Counted from the first letter of the stretch, positions 6,566 to 14,235 are shown. The stretch: 20,171 nt of DNA from Phycisphaerae bacterium (GCA_016794945.1 JAEUIX010000278.1:1-20171); one strand, 5' to 3'. The notes: generated from the sequence alone by a model not told the origin. Numbers and translations: made by a program.

Positions 6566-7501
6566 ATGCACGCCATCGCCGCCAAGCGTTCGACCCGCCG
6601 GGTGCAGGTCGCCGCCGCCGTACTGACGGTCGCGGCGGGGGCGCTGGCGATGCTGCCGGTCAGCGGTGCGGCCCGGGAGTCGACCGGGAGCCCTGACGTG
6701 GCTGGTCGGCCCCCCGCGCGGCAGCGACCTGTGGACCCCGTTCCCGAGATCGCCGAGCTTTCGTCGGCGCTGACGCGGGTGGCCCCGCCGGCGCCGAAGG
6801 TCGAGCCCGCGGCCGTGGCCGGCGGCGAGAAGGGGCCCGAGGCCGGCCCCGAGGCCGCCGCCCCCCCGCCCGCCCCACCCGCCTGGCGGTACATCGGCTC
6901 GATCACCAACGCCGCCTATCGAAGGGCGATCGTCGTGGTGGGCGACCGGCAGAAACTCGTGGCCGAGAACGAAACGATCGACGGCGGGACGACCCTCGTG
7001 TCGATCACGCCCGAGTACCTGCTCGTGCGCGAGGGCGAGAAGGAGCGCGAGGTGCCCCTGGCGCCCAAGGTGACGCCCACGCTGCAGGTCGTGACCGGCA
7101 GGCCCGACAGCGGCGGCCGGGGGAAGCAGGGCGATCCCAAGAGCGAGCAGGGCATCCCGCACGCGAAGATGGTCGACGGCAAGGAAGTGCCGCTCAGCGA
7201 GGATGAGGAGATCAAGGCCCGCGAGGCCATCCGGGCCAAGGAGGAGCAGCAGCGGCAGGAAGAGGCGATGCGCGTGCGCGACGCGGCGATCCAGCGCAAC
7301 CTCGAGGCGACCCGCCGCGGCAAACAGCCCGACCCCAAGGCCCAGCCGGGTCCGGCGACCAAGGCTCCGGCCCAGCCGCCGGCGACCAAGCCCGGCGCCG
7401 GGGCGCCCCCGCCGCCGCCAAACCCCAAGACCCCGGCCGGTGTGATGGGCGGCGGACCGCAGAACCCGGCGGCGAACGACACCACCAGGGACCAACCGTG
7501 A
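6566..7501 (+). CDS. GspC/PilP-like periplasmic linker protein
   Basis: 311 residues. The N-terminus is basic and then hydrophobic (VQVAAAVLTVAAGALAML, about 13-30), a membrane anchor or signal peptide. A Pro/Ala-rich linker leads to a small beta domain at about 107-167 (WRYIGSITNAAYRRAIVVVG to EREVPLAPK). This has the homology-region pattern shared by GspC and PilP, which binds the secretin in the periplasm. A charged helix (about 207-250, EDEEIKAREAIRAKEEQQRQ) and a Pro-rich tail follow. There is no PDZ or coiled-coil domain of the GspC type, so PilP is the closer match. GGAGA lies 6-10 nt before the ATG. The gene follows gspK by 30 bp. I am confident of the role, less of the name. Confidence 0.65.
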   Translation: MHAIAAKRSTRRVQVAAAVLTVAAGALAMLPVSGAARESTGSPDVAGRPPARQRPVDPVPEIAELSSALTRVAPPAPKVEPAAVAGGEKGPEAGPEAAAPPPAPPAWRYIGSITNAAYRRAIVVVGDRQKLVAENETIDGGTTLVSITPEYLLVREGEKEREVPLAPKVTPTLQVVTGRPDSGGRGKQGDPKSEQGIPHAKMVDGKEVPLSEDEEIKAREAIRAKEEQQRQEEAMRVRDAAIQRNLEATRRGKQPDPKAQPGPATKAPAQPPATKPGAGAPPPPPNPKTPAGVMGGGPQNPAANDTTRDQP

Positions 7502-7523
7502 CGCACACAGCCAAGGAGTCGGC

Positions 7524-9404
7524 GTGAGCACAGCGGTTTGCTTTGTTGAACGCGCCGCTTCCGGTGTGGCGCTCGTGCGCCTGCGGATGTTCGTCGGCAG
7601 GACCGAGAAGACCTGGACCGCCCCGCTCGGCGAGCGCGCCGCCGCGAATCTCAAGGACTCGGTGGCGGCCGCGGCCCGATGGATCGCGGAGGAATCGACC
7701 GCCGGGGGGAGCAGGGGCGACCTGGTGCTCTGCCTGGACCCGGACGGGGCGCACTGCGGCTGGGTCACATCTCCGACCGGCGAAGAGACGGTGGTGGCCG
7801 CCGCGGTACGTGCGGCCCAGGCCGGCGGGGCGGACGAGACGGGCACGCCGCCGCTGCCGTGGCTTCGTGAGGCGGACCTGGGCGTGGACACGTCAGCGCA
7901 GGGTCTGACGGCAGCGGGAACGGCGCTGGCCGAGGCCAAGCGGCTGCGGCTGGCGGTGGTGGCAACGCCCGACCTGTGCGTGCGGGTGCTGCTGGACGAA
8001 CTCGATGCACTGGGACGGGCTCCGGCGCGGGTGGTGGGTCTGTGGCACGCGATGGCCGGAGCCCTGGCGCCGGAGCGGGCGAGCGCTCTGGCCGGCGAGG
8101 TGGCGGTGAACGAGCCGGTGGCGGCGACGGTGCTGATCGAGCCTTCCGGACGGCTGGTGTGGACGTGGTCCCGTGCCGGGGCCCTGCTGTGCGCGGGATC
8201 GATGCGCCTGCGTCGCAGCGTCGGCGTGCCCGAAGCCGCGGCCGATGGTCGTCGCGAAGGGGAAGCTCCGGCGGAAGTGGCGGTGCTGGAGGTATCGCGT
8301 CACGAGATCGGTCGCCTGATCACCGAGTGGCTGGCGTGGAGCGCCCAGTTGGGCGAAGCGCCGTCGAGCCTGGCGTGCGCCGGCCCTTCGAGCATCACCG
8401 TCGGCGGGTTGGGGGAAGACCTGCCTCAGGTGCCGGGCATCGCGGCCGTCGGCCACGCGCTGGGGGCCGGCTGGTCGGGCGCCACGGTGCAGGCCGCCGT
8501 GGATGAGGACCCGGTCGGCTCGGTGCTGCTGCGGCTGCTGGAGGACGTGCGCGACCACGGGGCCCTGCCGACCAGCGATGCCCGGGGCCTGCCCGTGCTG
8601 GATCCCCGGACGACGTTGCTGGAACTGAGCCAGCGCCCGGGCCGGGCGAGCAGGACCTACTACCGCTGGGCAGCGGCAACCCTGGCGGCGGGCGCTGTGG
8701 GCGTGGCGGCGCTCGGGTACCGGATGGACCGGTCGGCCGCGGCGATCCGCGAGCAGATCGACCTGACCCGCGCGGAGCGTGCCTCGCTGCTGGATACGGT
8801 GAAGGACATGGTCCGCGTCGCGGCGGACGACCCGGACCCGGTTCGCCGGTTGATGGCGGAGAAGACGCGGCTGGAGCAGTTCGCCGAGAAGATCACGCCG
8901 GAGCGGCCGGTGCTGGCGGAGTTCGGTCGCGTGATGCGGGCGCTGGCAGCCGTGCAGGCCTCGATGCCCGAACCGACTTCCAGTCCGGCGCCGGGCGTAC
9001 CGCCGGCCAATCAGCCGGCGCCCGGGCAGGCGCTGGTGCTCAAGAGCCTGACGATTTCGACCACCGGCAGCGGGCTGGGTTCGTTCGTCGTTCCTGACGC
9101 GGAAGTCGGGCCGCGTCTGCTGACGGAGTTGCGGAACCAGCCCGCGGTCGGACCCCGCATTTCCTGGACGGGCCAGAACAGCACCACGCCGACCGAGCGC
9201 ACGTTCGGACTGCGCGGCCAGTGGGTGGACCCATCACCCTCGCGAACGGCGGGAGGCGCTCCGGCACCGGCTCCCAATCCGGCTCCGACTCCGGCTCCGA
9301 CTCCGGCCGATGGAGTGGAGCCGGCCAAGACCCCCGGATCAGGCCCCGGCGCGACCGGGCCATCGGTCCCGGCGCCGGCAAAGCCGGCGGGGGGTTCGCC
9401 GTGA
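7524..9404 (+). CDS. gspL: GspL-like assembly protein (PilM-PilN fusion architecture)
   Basis: 626 residues, starting at GTG with AAGGAG 5 nt upstream. Residues 1-375 form a cytoplasmic region with the alternating strands and helices of the actin-like GspL/PilM fold (opening STAVCFVERAASGVALVRL). One membrane helix lies at about 379-397 (WAAATLAAGAVGVAALGY). It is followed by a charged coiled coil (about 402-460) and a periplasmic ferredoxin-like segment (about 505-575, LKSLTISTTGSGLGSF). This equals PilM joined to PilN, the definition of GspL. It recruits the assembly ATPase to the membrane and pairs with GspM. It is longer than typical GspL (about 400), mostly in the cytoplasmic part and the Pro-rich C-terminus. 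The stop overlaps the GTG of gspM. Confidence 0.75.
   Translation: MSTAVCFVERAASGVALVRLRMFVGRTEKTWTAPLGERAAANLKDSVAAAARWIAEESTAGGSRGDLVLCLDPDGAHCGWVTSPTGEETVVAAAVRAAQAGGADETGTPPLPWLREADLGVDTSAQGLTAAGTALAEAKRLRLAVVATPDLCVRVLLDELDALGRAPARVVGLWHAMAGALAPERASALAGEVAVNEPVAATVLIEPSGRLVWTWSRAGALLCAGSMRLRRSVGVPEAAADGRREGEAPAEVAVLEVSRHEIGRLITEWLAWSAQLGEAPSSLACAGPSSITVGGLGEDLPQVPGIAAVGHALGAGWSGATVQAAVDEDPVGSVLLRLLEDVRDHGALPTSDARGLPVLDPRTTLLELSQRPGRASRTYYRWAAATLAAGAVGVAALGYRMDRSAAAIREQIDLTRAERASLLDTVKDMVRVAADDPDPVRRLMAEKTRLEQFAEKITPERPVLAEFGRVMRALAAVQASMPEPTSSPAPGVPPANQPAPGQALVLKSLTISTTGSGLGSFVVPDAEVGPRLLTELRNQPAVGPRISWTGQNSTTPTERTFGLRGQWVDPSPSRTAGGAPAPAPNPAPTPAPTPADGVEPAKTPGSGPGATGPSVPAPAKPAGGSP
9269..9304 (+). 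repeat. Three 12-bp tandem repeats in the GspL tail
   Basis: The unit GGCTCCGACTCC occurs twice in a row (9281-9304), preceded by one variant (GGCTCCCAATCC, 9269-9280). It encodes a PAPN-PAPT-PAPT linker near the GspL C-terminus. Such in-frame repeats can change copy number by slippage without breaking the frame. Confidence 0.7.
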
Positions 9405-9997
9405 CATCGATCAACCCCGGCACCGTGGTGGTGAGCGACGACGCCAAGCTGGCGCTGGCCGACGCGGCGTCGGCGGCCGCCCGGCACAACCGGCCGCGGT
9501 ACCTGCTGTTCGCGGGCGTGCTGCTGATCGGCGGGGCGGCGATCTACGCGGCGGTGGCGTTCGCGGCGCGGGCGTCCGCGTCGGGGGACCTGGCGGGGCA
9601 GCAGGAATTGACGACGCAGGTGCGGGCGGCGGTGAACGCGCTGCTGGCGCTGCGTTCGGACGAAGCGACGCAGGTGAACAGCCCGCGGTACACGCCCGAT
9701 CTGCGCGTGCTGGCGCGCCTGGAGCAGCTGGGAACCGAGTCGGGCCTGACCGGGATCACCTACTCGGACACCGAGGACATGCGCTCCGCGCCGCCGGGCA
9801 TGCAACGCAAGAAGTACACGGCCACTATGAACAATGTGGACGGCGAGGCGATGGTGCGGTGGATCACCCGCGCGGTGGCGGAGATCCAGGGCCTGGAGGT
9901 TTCGATGCTGCAGTTGAATCCGGGCGCCGCGACACCGGAGGGCAAGGCCCGCTGGTCCGGCCAGGTCATCTTCACCCGCTGGGAGCGCAAGGGTTGA
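9401..9997 (+). CDS. gspM: GspM-like (PilO-like) inner-membrane assembly protein
   Basis: 198 residues from a GTG at 9401 that overlaps the gspL stop (GTGA, 9401-9404). I prefer this to upstream in-frame starts, which would add 60 low-complexity residues inside gspL. A short cytoplasmic part is followed by one membrane helix (about 34-55, LLFAGVLLIGGAAIYAAVAF). A short coiled coil and a ferredoxin-like domain come next (YTPDLRVLARLEQLGTESGL, KYTATMNNVDGEAMVRWITR, then VSMLQLNPG). This is the GspM/PilO architecture. It dimerises with GspL to complete the inner-membrane platform. Position directly after gspL strengthens the call. Confidence 0.75.
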   Translation: MTSINPGTVVVSDDAKLALADAASAAARHNRPRYLLFAGVLLIGGAAIYAAVAFAARASASGDLAGQQELTTQVRAAVNALLALRSDEATQVNSPRYTPDLRVLARLEQLGTESGLTGITYSDTEDMRSAPPGMQRKKYTATMNNVDGEAMVRWITRAVAEIQGLEVSMLQLNPGAATPEGKARWSGQVIFTRWERKG

Positions 9998-10001
9998 TCG
10001 C

Positions 10002-10007
10002 TACCAT
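10002..10007 (+). promoter_or_regulatory. Candidate -10 box (TACCAT) before the TPR lipoprotein gene
   Basis: TACCAT ends 7 nt before the ATG at 10015. It would allow leaderless transcription of the lipoprotein gene in addition to operon read-through. It contains the alternative ATG at 10006. Confidence 0.35.
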
Positions 10008-10014
10008 GGGCCCC

Positions 10015-10671
10015 ATGCCGGAACTCCTCCGCCGCCGACTGGTCGTGCCCGTTGCCGCCGCCTTGCTCGGCGCGCTGGCAGGGTCGGGCTGCAACTCGTC
10101 GAACAACGCACCGCCGCCGGAGCCTGACCCGGAGACGGCCGAACTGGCCACCATGAACGCCGCGACGCAGCAGGTGCTGCGGGCGCAGAAGCTGGTGAAC
10201 CAGGGCGACGAACTGGCGCGGGGGGGCCGGCCGCTGGAAGCCATCTCGCGCTACCGCGAGGCGATCGGCGTGTACCAGGACTTCCCGGCGGCGTGGAACA
10301 ACCTGGGCGTGGTGCTGATGAAGCAGGGCCGCAACCTGGAGGCGGCCGAGGCCTTCCGTGTGGCCGGCGACCTGTCGCCGACGGACCCCAAGCCGATGTG
10401 CAATCTCGGGGACCTGTGGTTCAACCAGGGGTATCTGGATGACGCGGCGCGGTTCTACGGGGCCGCGCTGGAGCGTGACGCGAATTATCAGCCGGCGCTG
10501 CGCCAGGCGGTGCGTGTCGACCACCTTCGCCAGCGCAGCGACGAGGCCACCGCCGAGCGGATCCGCAAGGCCCTGCTGCAGGAATCGGACCCTGTTTGGC
10601 ACCAGTACCTGGAACGACGGAAGCTCGTCGTCGAGCAGCACTTGCGTGACAAGGGTGGCAAGACCCCCTGA
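10015..10671 (+). CDS. TPR-repeat lipoprotein, possible secretin pilotin (PilF/PilW-like)
   Basis: 218 residues from ATG 10015 (an in-frame ATG at 10006 adds three). The N-terminus has a basic stretch (LLRRRL), a hydrophobic core and Cys26 in LAGSGC, a slightly atypical lipobox, so it is probably lipid-anchored to a membrane. Residues about 55-165 hold three tetratricopeptide repeats, recognisable from GRPLEAISRYREAI, AAWNNLGVVLMKQGRNLEAA and NLGDLWFNQGYLDDAARFY. In type IV pilus systems a TPR lipoprotein (PilF/PilW) brings the secretin to the outer membrane. Its place 17 bp after gspM suggests the same task here (inference). A general TPR lipoprotein unrelated to secretion is the alternative. 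Confidence 0.7.
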   Translation: MPELLRRRLVVPVAAALLGALAGSGCNSSNNAPPPEPDPETAELATMNAATQQVLRAQKLVNQGDELARGGRPLEAISRYREAIGVYQDFPAAWNNLGVVLMKQGRNLEAAEAFRVAGDLSPTDPKPMCNLGDLWFNQGYLDDAARFYGAALERDANYQPALRQAVRVDHLRQRSDEATAERIRKALLQESDPVWHQYLERRKLVVEQHLRDKGGKTP

Positions 10672-10678
10672 TCTGCGC

Positions 10679-10684
10679 GATAAT
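10679..10684 (+). promoter_or_regulatory. Candidate -10 box (GATAAT) of the dockerin-like gene
   Basis: GATAAT lies 62 bp before the ATG at 10747, leaving room for a leader with GGAG 9 nt before the start. No good -35 hexamer is seen at 16-18 bp. Confidence 0.35.
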
Positions 10685-10746
10685 TGAGCGATCGGCCGGC
10701 CCCCGGCCGTGGCTCGTCGCCCGCGCGACGATCGGAGAAGTCCGGC

Positions 10747-13065
10747 ATGCGTCATCCCTCGGCTCGGTTCGGCGCGATCGGTCTGCTCGCGGGCACCACC
10801 GTCGGCATCCTGGGGCCCGGCGGGACGTGCCGCGCGCAGGATTCCGTGAGCACCACCAACGCGCCGCCGGGCGACGCGCTCAGCGCGTACCTGACGGGCG
10901 CTTCGGGCAACCAGGTCAAGGACTACGTGGTCGATCTGTCGCGCCGGACCTCGAGCTGGGGGCGCGGGTACTACGTCGGCCCGCTGGCCAAGAGCAGCGC
11001 GTCCACGAGCGCGGCGTACTTCAACCACCTCATCGGCGCTCAGGCCGTCAGCAACCGCTTCACCGGCGTGCAGGCGTTCCTGCGGCCGTCCTACCAGGCA
11101 TGGGCGGCTCCCGGCCAGGGCGTGAACGGGAGCCGCAACGCGACGCCGACCGACGATGGCAGCGGGAACTACGGCACGCGCAACGTCGGTTCGCTGCGGG
11201 GCCAGTCGTTTGGCGTCGCGTTCATGGAGTACGCGGGCGGGCCGAACACGGCCTTCGGCGACACCGACGACGAGAACAACATCGTCGCGCTGATCGCCGG
11301 GCTCCAGCCGTTTGCCCCGGGCCGGTTGTACGTCTCGCGCATCGTCTCGGTGGTCAATCGTTCGGGATCGTCCCTGGCCACGCAGGCGACGGCGTCGCTG
11401 GGCCTCGGCGGCGTCGACGAGGCGGGCAACGTCCATCTCCTGGCCGACGGGCAGGGGTACTCCGGCGTGGCGGGCGCCCTGGCGCAGAAGCAACTCTGGC
11501 GCGTGGACGCGACGCTGCGAAATCGGAACGTGCTCAACACGCTCGGCAGCGCCGGTATGGGCGACAGCGGCTCGGGCCTTTCGCGCCGTCTCATCACGAC
11601 CGACACGCCGCAGACCACGCCCTCGATCATCAGCCGTGCCATCGCCGGGCGGCCCGTGATGGTCGCCGGCGATTTCGCCAACGGATTCTCGTTCGAAGGA
11701 ACGGCCAACGCCCTGACGTCCACCACGGCGTACCTGCCGTCGGGCGCGGCGGCTCGGGGACCGATCTCCTTCACCGCGTCGGTCTTTGCTCCGCTCGCTG
11801 TCGGCGGCGCGAACGCCGGCACGTGCGCCGTGCTGTCCAGGGGACCCTCTGCCACGCGCACGCGGGGCCTGTCGTTCTGGGGCGTGAATACGGACGGCTC
11901 CGTGGACGCCCAGCGCCGCGTCGAGCTGCCCAACGGCGGCGCCGGCGCGCTGACCGACCCCGTCGACGGCTTCGACGCGTTCGGCACCTGGGGAAGCCTC
12001 GGCAACCACGAGTTCACCAACTACGGCTCGCAGGTCTGCTTCCGCGGCGGCAACGGTCCGGTCGCCCTGACGGTTCTTCCGGGCGGTGATCTGCTGGGTG
12101 CGGCACTGGTGGCGCCGACCGGCGGGGGCGGGAGCTCGCCCCAGGGCCTGGACAACTACCTTGCGGTGGTGCGCATCGACGCGGCCGGAGCGGAGACGTG
12201 GACGATCGCCGCGCACACCGGCACCAGCTCGGGCGCGGCGGGCGGCCTGAGCAAGGCGATCCAGGGGGACTTCGGCGACGACGGGATCGCGGGGACCTTC
12301 GACGCCGGCGAGGGCGACGGCGTGGTCGACGCGGCGCCGATCGGTCGGATCGCGCGGTACGACGAGGTGTTCCCCGGCGCCGCCAGCGGACCGTCGATCT
12401 CGACCCCGGCGATGGACCGACTGGGCAACCTCTACTTCGTCGCGACCGCGGCGCTTCGCCGGGCGGGGCCCGACAAGTTGACTGTCGCGCTGCTCCGAGC
12501 CAACCGCGACGCGGACACGGGCGGGTACCGGCTGGAACTGCTGGCGGAGATGGGCGACGTGATCGCGGGCGTGAACTCCGGCCGCAATTACCAGGTGCAG
12601 TTCGCCGGCCCCGCGGACGCCGACTCGGCGGACTCCGGGTCCGTGTGGTCCGGGAGCATCGTGCAGGACTTCGGCGCGGGCATCGACCCGCAGTCGCAGG
12701 CGGCCTCGGGCGCGCTGTCGCTGGGGGCGCTGGTGTTCCGGGCCAAGATCGTCTACGACACCGACGGAAACGGGCAGTACGTCGATCCGTCGATGCCGGG
12801 GGGCGGGTCGTCCGGCGATCAGGCCTACAACGCGGTGATGGTGCTGACGCCGCAACGGCTCATCGCCGACGTCGACCAGGACAGTTTCATCACCGGCAAC
12901 GACTTCGACCTGTTCATCCAGGCCTTCTTCCAGGAACTGGTCAATCCCGCGACGGGGTACAAGACGGCCGACGTCGCCGCCAGCGGCGGTGGGCAGTACC
13001 CCGACGGCTTCATCACCGGCGAGGACTTCGACGCGTACATCGAGCTGTTCTTCAGCGGACGCTGA
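10747..13065 (+). CDS. Large exported protein with C-terminal dockerin-like EF-hand repeats
   Basis: 772 residues. The signal peptide has a basic start (MRHPSARFG), a hydrophobic core and a likely cut near CRAQ-DS (about residue 31). The long middle part is Gly/Ala/Ser/Thr-rich and apparently all-beta, with recurring segments such as DEAGNVHLLADG, DRLGNLYFVAT and GFDAFGTWGSLGNHEF. This suggests a propeller-like fold, but I do not recognise the family. The C-terminus has two matching blocks: DVDQDSFITGNDFDLFIQAFF (the D from 708) and PDGFITGEDFDAYIELFF (from about 752). The first is a full 12-residue calcium loop with Asp at 1, 3, 5 and 12. The second lacks the first two Asp. This is the layout of dockerin domains that end many planctomycete secreted proteins. 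The ATG is set by the signal peptide and by GGAG 9 nt upstream. It follows the secretion operon by 75 bp and may be exported by it (inference). Confidence 0.8.
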   Translation: MRHPSARFGAIGLLAGTTVGILGPGGTCRAQDSVSTTNAPPGDALSAYLTGASGNQVKDYVVDLSRRTSSWGRGYYVGPLAKSSASTSAAYFNHLIGAQAVSNRFTGVQAFLRPSYQAWAAPGQGVNGSRNATPTDDGSGNYGTRNVGSLRGQSFGVAFMEYAGGPNTAFGDTDDENNIVALIAGLQPFAPGRLYVSRIVSVVNRSGSSLATQATASLGLGGVDEAGNVHLLADGQGYSGVAGALAQKQLWRVDATLRNRNVLNTLGSAGMGDSGSGLSRRLITTDTPQTTPSIISRAIAGRPVMVAGDFANGFSFEGTANALTSTTAYLPSGAAARGPISFTASVFAPLAVGGANAGTCAVLSRGPSATRTRGLSFWGVNTDGSVDAQRRVELPNGGAGALTDPVDGFDAFGTWGSLGNHEFTNYGSQVCFRGGNGPVALTVLPGGDLLGAALVAPTGGGGSSPQGLDNYLAVVRIDAAGAETWTIAAHTGTSSGAAGGLSKAIQGDFGDDGIAGTFDAGEGDGVVDAAPIGRIARYDEVFPGAASGPSISTPAMDRLGNLYFVATAALRRAGPDKLTVALLRANRDADTGGYRLELLAEMGDVIAGVNSGRNYQVQFAGPADADSADSGSVWSGSIVQDFGAGIDPQSQAASGALSLGALVFRAKIVYDTDGNGQYVDPSMPGGGSSGDQAYNAVMVLTPQRLIADVDQDSFITGNDFDLFIQAFFQELVNPATGYKTADVAASGGGQYPDGFITGEDFDAYIELFFSGR

Positions 13066-13074
13066 CCGATCCGC

Positions 13075-13413
13075 TCAGGCCGCGGCGCGGCGATGGAACG
13101 CCAGGCCGACGCGGAACCCGTCGCGCTCGCGCCGGCAACGGACGACGACGCCCGAGCGGGTGGCGACGGGCGCTGCGCCGTCGCAGAGCGAGACGGTCAT
13201 GCCCGGGGTGAGTTCCACCGGGCTTTCGACGCCCAGCCCCGTCAACGAAGAATCGACGACCTTGATGTGCGTGACGCCGATACGCCCCTGCCAGTCGGTG
13301 TAAGTCGCGGTGAGTGAAGCGTCGGCCGGGCGACGGGCGAATCTCCGCCGCTCGGCCGAGTCGACAGCCAGTCTCATCTTCGCGGGGGTGTGCTCGAGTG
13401 CCTGTGCGTTCAT
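13075..13413 (-). CDS. PilZ-domain protein (c-di-GMP receptor)
   Basis: 112 residues, essentially a single PilZ domain. The binding motif RxxxR lies in ERRRFARRP (residues 22-28), and the second motif D-x-S-x-x-G is DSSLTG (54-59). Strands TATYTDWQG, THIKVVDSS, VVVRCRRERDGF and RVGLAF follow the PilZ barrel. It should bind c-di-GMP through these motifs and act on an unknown partner. I chose ATG 13413, 21 residues before the RRRF motif. A good ribosome binding site is not visible. A GATAAC box about 21 nt upstream on the minus strand suggests a very short leader. The stop is 9 bp from the stop of the dockerin-like gene. Confidence 0.8.
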   Translation of the reverse strand: MNAQALEHTPAKMRLAVDSAERRRFARRPADASLTATYTDWQGRIGVTHIKVVDSSLTGLGVESPVELTPGMTVSLCDGAAPVATRSGVVVRCRRERDGFRVGLAFHRRAAA

Positions 13414-13731
13414 GGTTCTGCCCCATCCGTTCGTTATCGGCCTGCCCATCCATCGGCCGATCCGGTCCTCAAATGAAGGACTACTCCCCGAACTACCCGG
13501 CGAAGGAACAGTCCGACACGGGTGCATTGGCCTGCCCGCCACGCCGTACGACCGGGTCCCCGCCGCTTCGAAGGTAACTGTTCGGTATCACCTGCTTGAC
13601 CTACTAAGTAAGTGCACTAATGTTCCGGGTATCGTGGCACGGAGGCATGGGACACAAGTTCGCTGGCGTGTGCCGAGCGATCCCGACACGGGCCGCGACG
13701 GTCATCTGTGAGGGGGCCGAAAGGGAATTTC
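13414..13731. other. Divergent promoter region between the PilZ and winged-helix genes
   Basis: 318 bp without a convincing gene. The PilZ side has a GATAAC-like -10 (13434-13439, minus). The other side has a clear sigma-70 promoter (13596-13623) inside an AT-richer stretch (about 13570-13630) and an approximately 100-nt leader. Short frames that read through here have no coding character. Confidence 0.6.
13596..13623 (+). promoter_or_regulatory. Sigma-70 type promoter with dyads in its spacer
   Basis: TTGACC (13596-13601) and TAATGT (13618-13623) are 16 bp apart, the best -35/-10 pair in the window. The spacer contains the palindromes TACTAAGTA (odd-centred, 13602-13610) and AGTGCACT (13611-13618), which could form an operator. 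Transcription would begin near 13630, about 100 nt before the winged-helix gene. Confidence 0.6.
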
Positions 13732-14124
13732 ATGGCGAAGAGCAAGCGTGCGTCGACTCGTGGCGGGGGCCTCTCGAATCTCACGGTGGCCGACCTGCAG
13801 CGGGAACTGACGCGGCGCCAGCGCTCGACGCGCACGCTGATCAAGCAGCGCGCCCGACTTCAGGCCAAGCTCGACGCGCTGGACGCGAAGATCCGCGCCG
13901 CGGGCGTGCAGACGGGCGGGCGCGCCCGCAACTCGATGAGTCTCGCCGAAGCGCTGGCCAAGCTGCTCAAGGGCAAGACCATGCGCGTCAACGAGGCCGC
14001 GGACGCCGTCCGCGCCGCCGGCTATCAGAGCAATGCCGAGAACTTCCGCACGATGGTCAACCTGCAGCTCATCAAGAGCGGCAAGTTCAAGCGCGTGGGG
14101 CGCGGCCGCTACACGACGGCCTGA
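13732..14124 (+). CDS. Small coiled-coil / winged-helix DNA-binding protein
   Basis: 130 residues. The basic N-terminus (MAKSKRASTRGGG) leads to a heptad-rich coiled coil (about 18-57, DLQRELTRRQ to LDALDAKIRAAG). The C-terminal half (about 70-130) looks like a winged helix of the HARE-HTH type: SLAEALAKLLKGKTMRVNEA, then AGYQSNAENFRTMVNLQLI, then a GKFKRVGRGRYT wing. A dimerising coil plus a basic DNA-binding domain resembles nucleoid-associated proteins in plan, not in sequence. The role is probably gene regulation or DNA organisation. AAGGGA lies 7-12 nt before the ATG. The gene is a single transcription unit, with a strong promoter upstream and an intrinsic terminator downstream. Confidence 0.75.
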   Translation: MAKSKRASTRGGGLSNLTVADLQRELTRRQRSTRTLIKQRARLQAKLDALDAKIRAAGVQTGGRARNSMSLAEALAKLLKGKTMRVNEAADAVRAAGYQSNAENFRTMVNLQLIKSGKFKRVGRGRYTTA

Positions 14125-14158
14125 GCGGGTTCGATTCAGTTCCGAGCACGAAAGAAGA

Positions 14159-14182
14159 GGCCCGCCATCCGGCGGGCCTTTT
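14159..14182 (+). terminator. Rho-independent terminator of the winged-helix gene
   Basis: GGCCCGCC, the loop ATCC and GGCGGGCC form a perfect 8-bp stem followed by TTTT and preceded by an A-rich AAAGAAGA. It lies 35 bp after the stop. It may also stop transcripts of the converging lipoprotein gene. Confidence 0.9.
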
Positions 14183-14235
14183 CGTTGCGCGTTGTGCGAT
14201 GATCGAGCGCGCCGACCAGAGAACCGAGCGCGGGG

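Noticed and set aside
5318..7939. 873-codon minus-strand open frame
   Set aside because: It is antisense to well-supported secretion genes, has low-complexity composition, and no start signal.
9221..9400. Upstream in-frame starts for gspM
   Set aside because: They would add 60 Gly/Ser/Arg low-complexity residues that overlap the end of gspL. The GTG at 9401 overlaps the gspL stop, as in other coupled pairs here.
10684..10746. TTG start 63 bp upstream for the dockerin-like gene
   Set aside because: The added residues are Arg/Ser/Pro-rich and would bury the signal peptide. The start at 10747 has a ribosome binding site and opens the signal peptide directly.
9760..12855. 1031-codon minus-strand open frame
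   Set aside because: It runs antisense to gspM, the TPR lipoprotein and the dockerin-like gene, all of which have clear domains or signals. The translation is Arg/Gly/Ala-rich with no recognisable fold.
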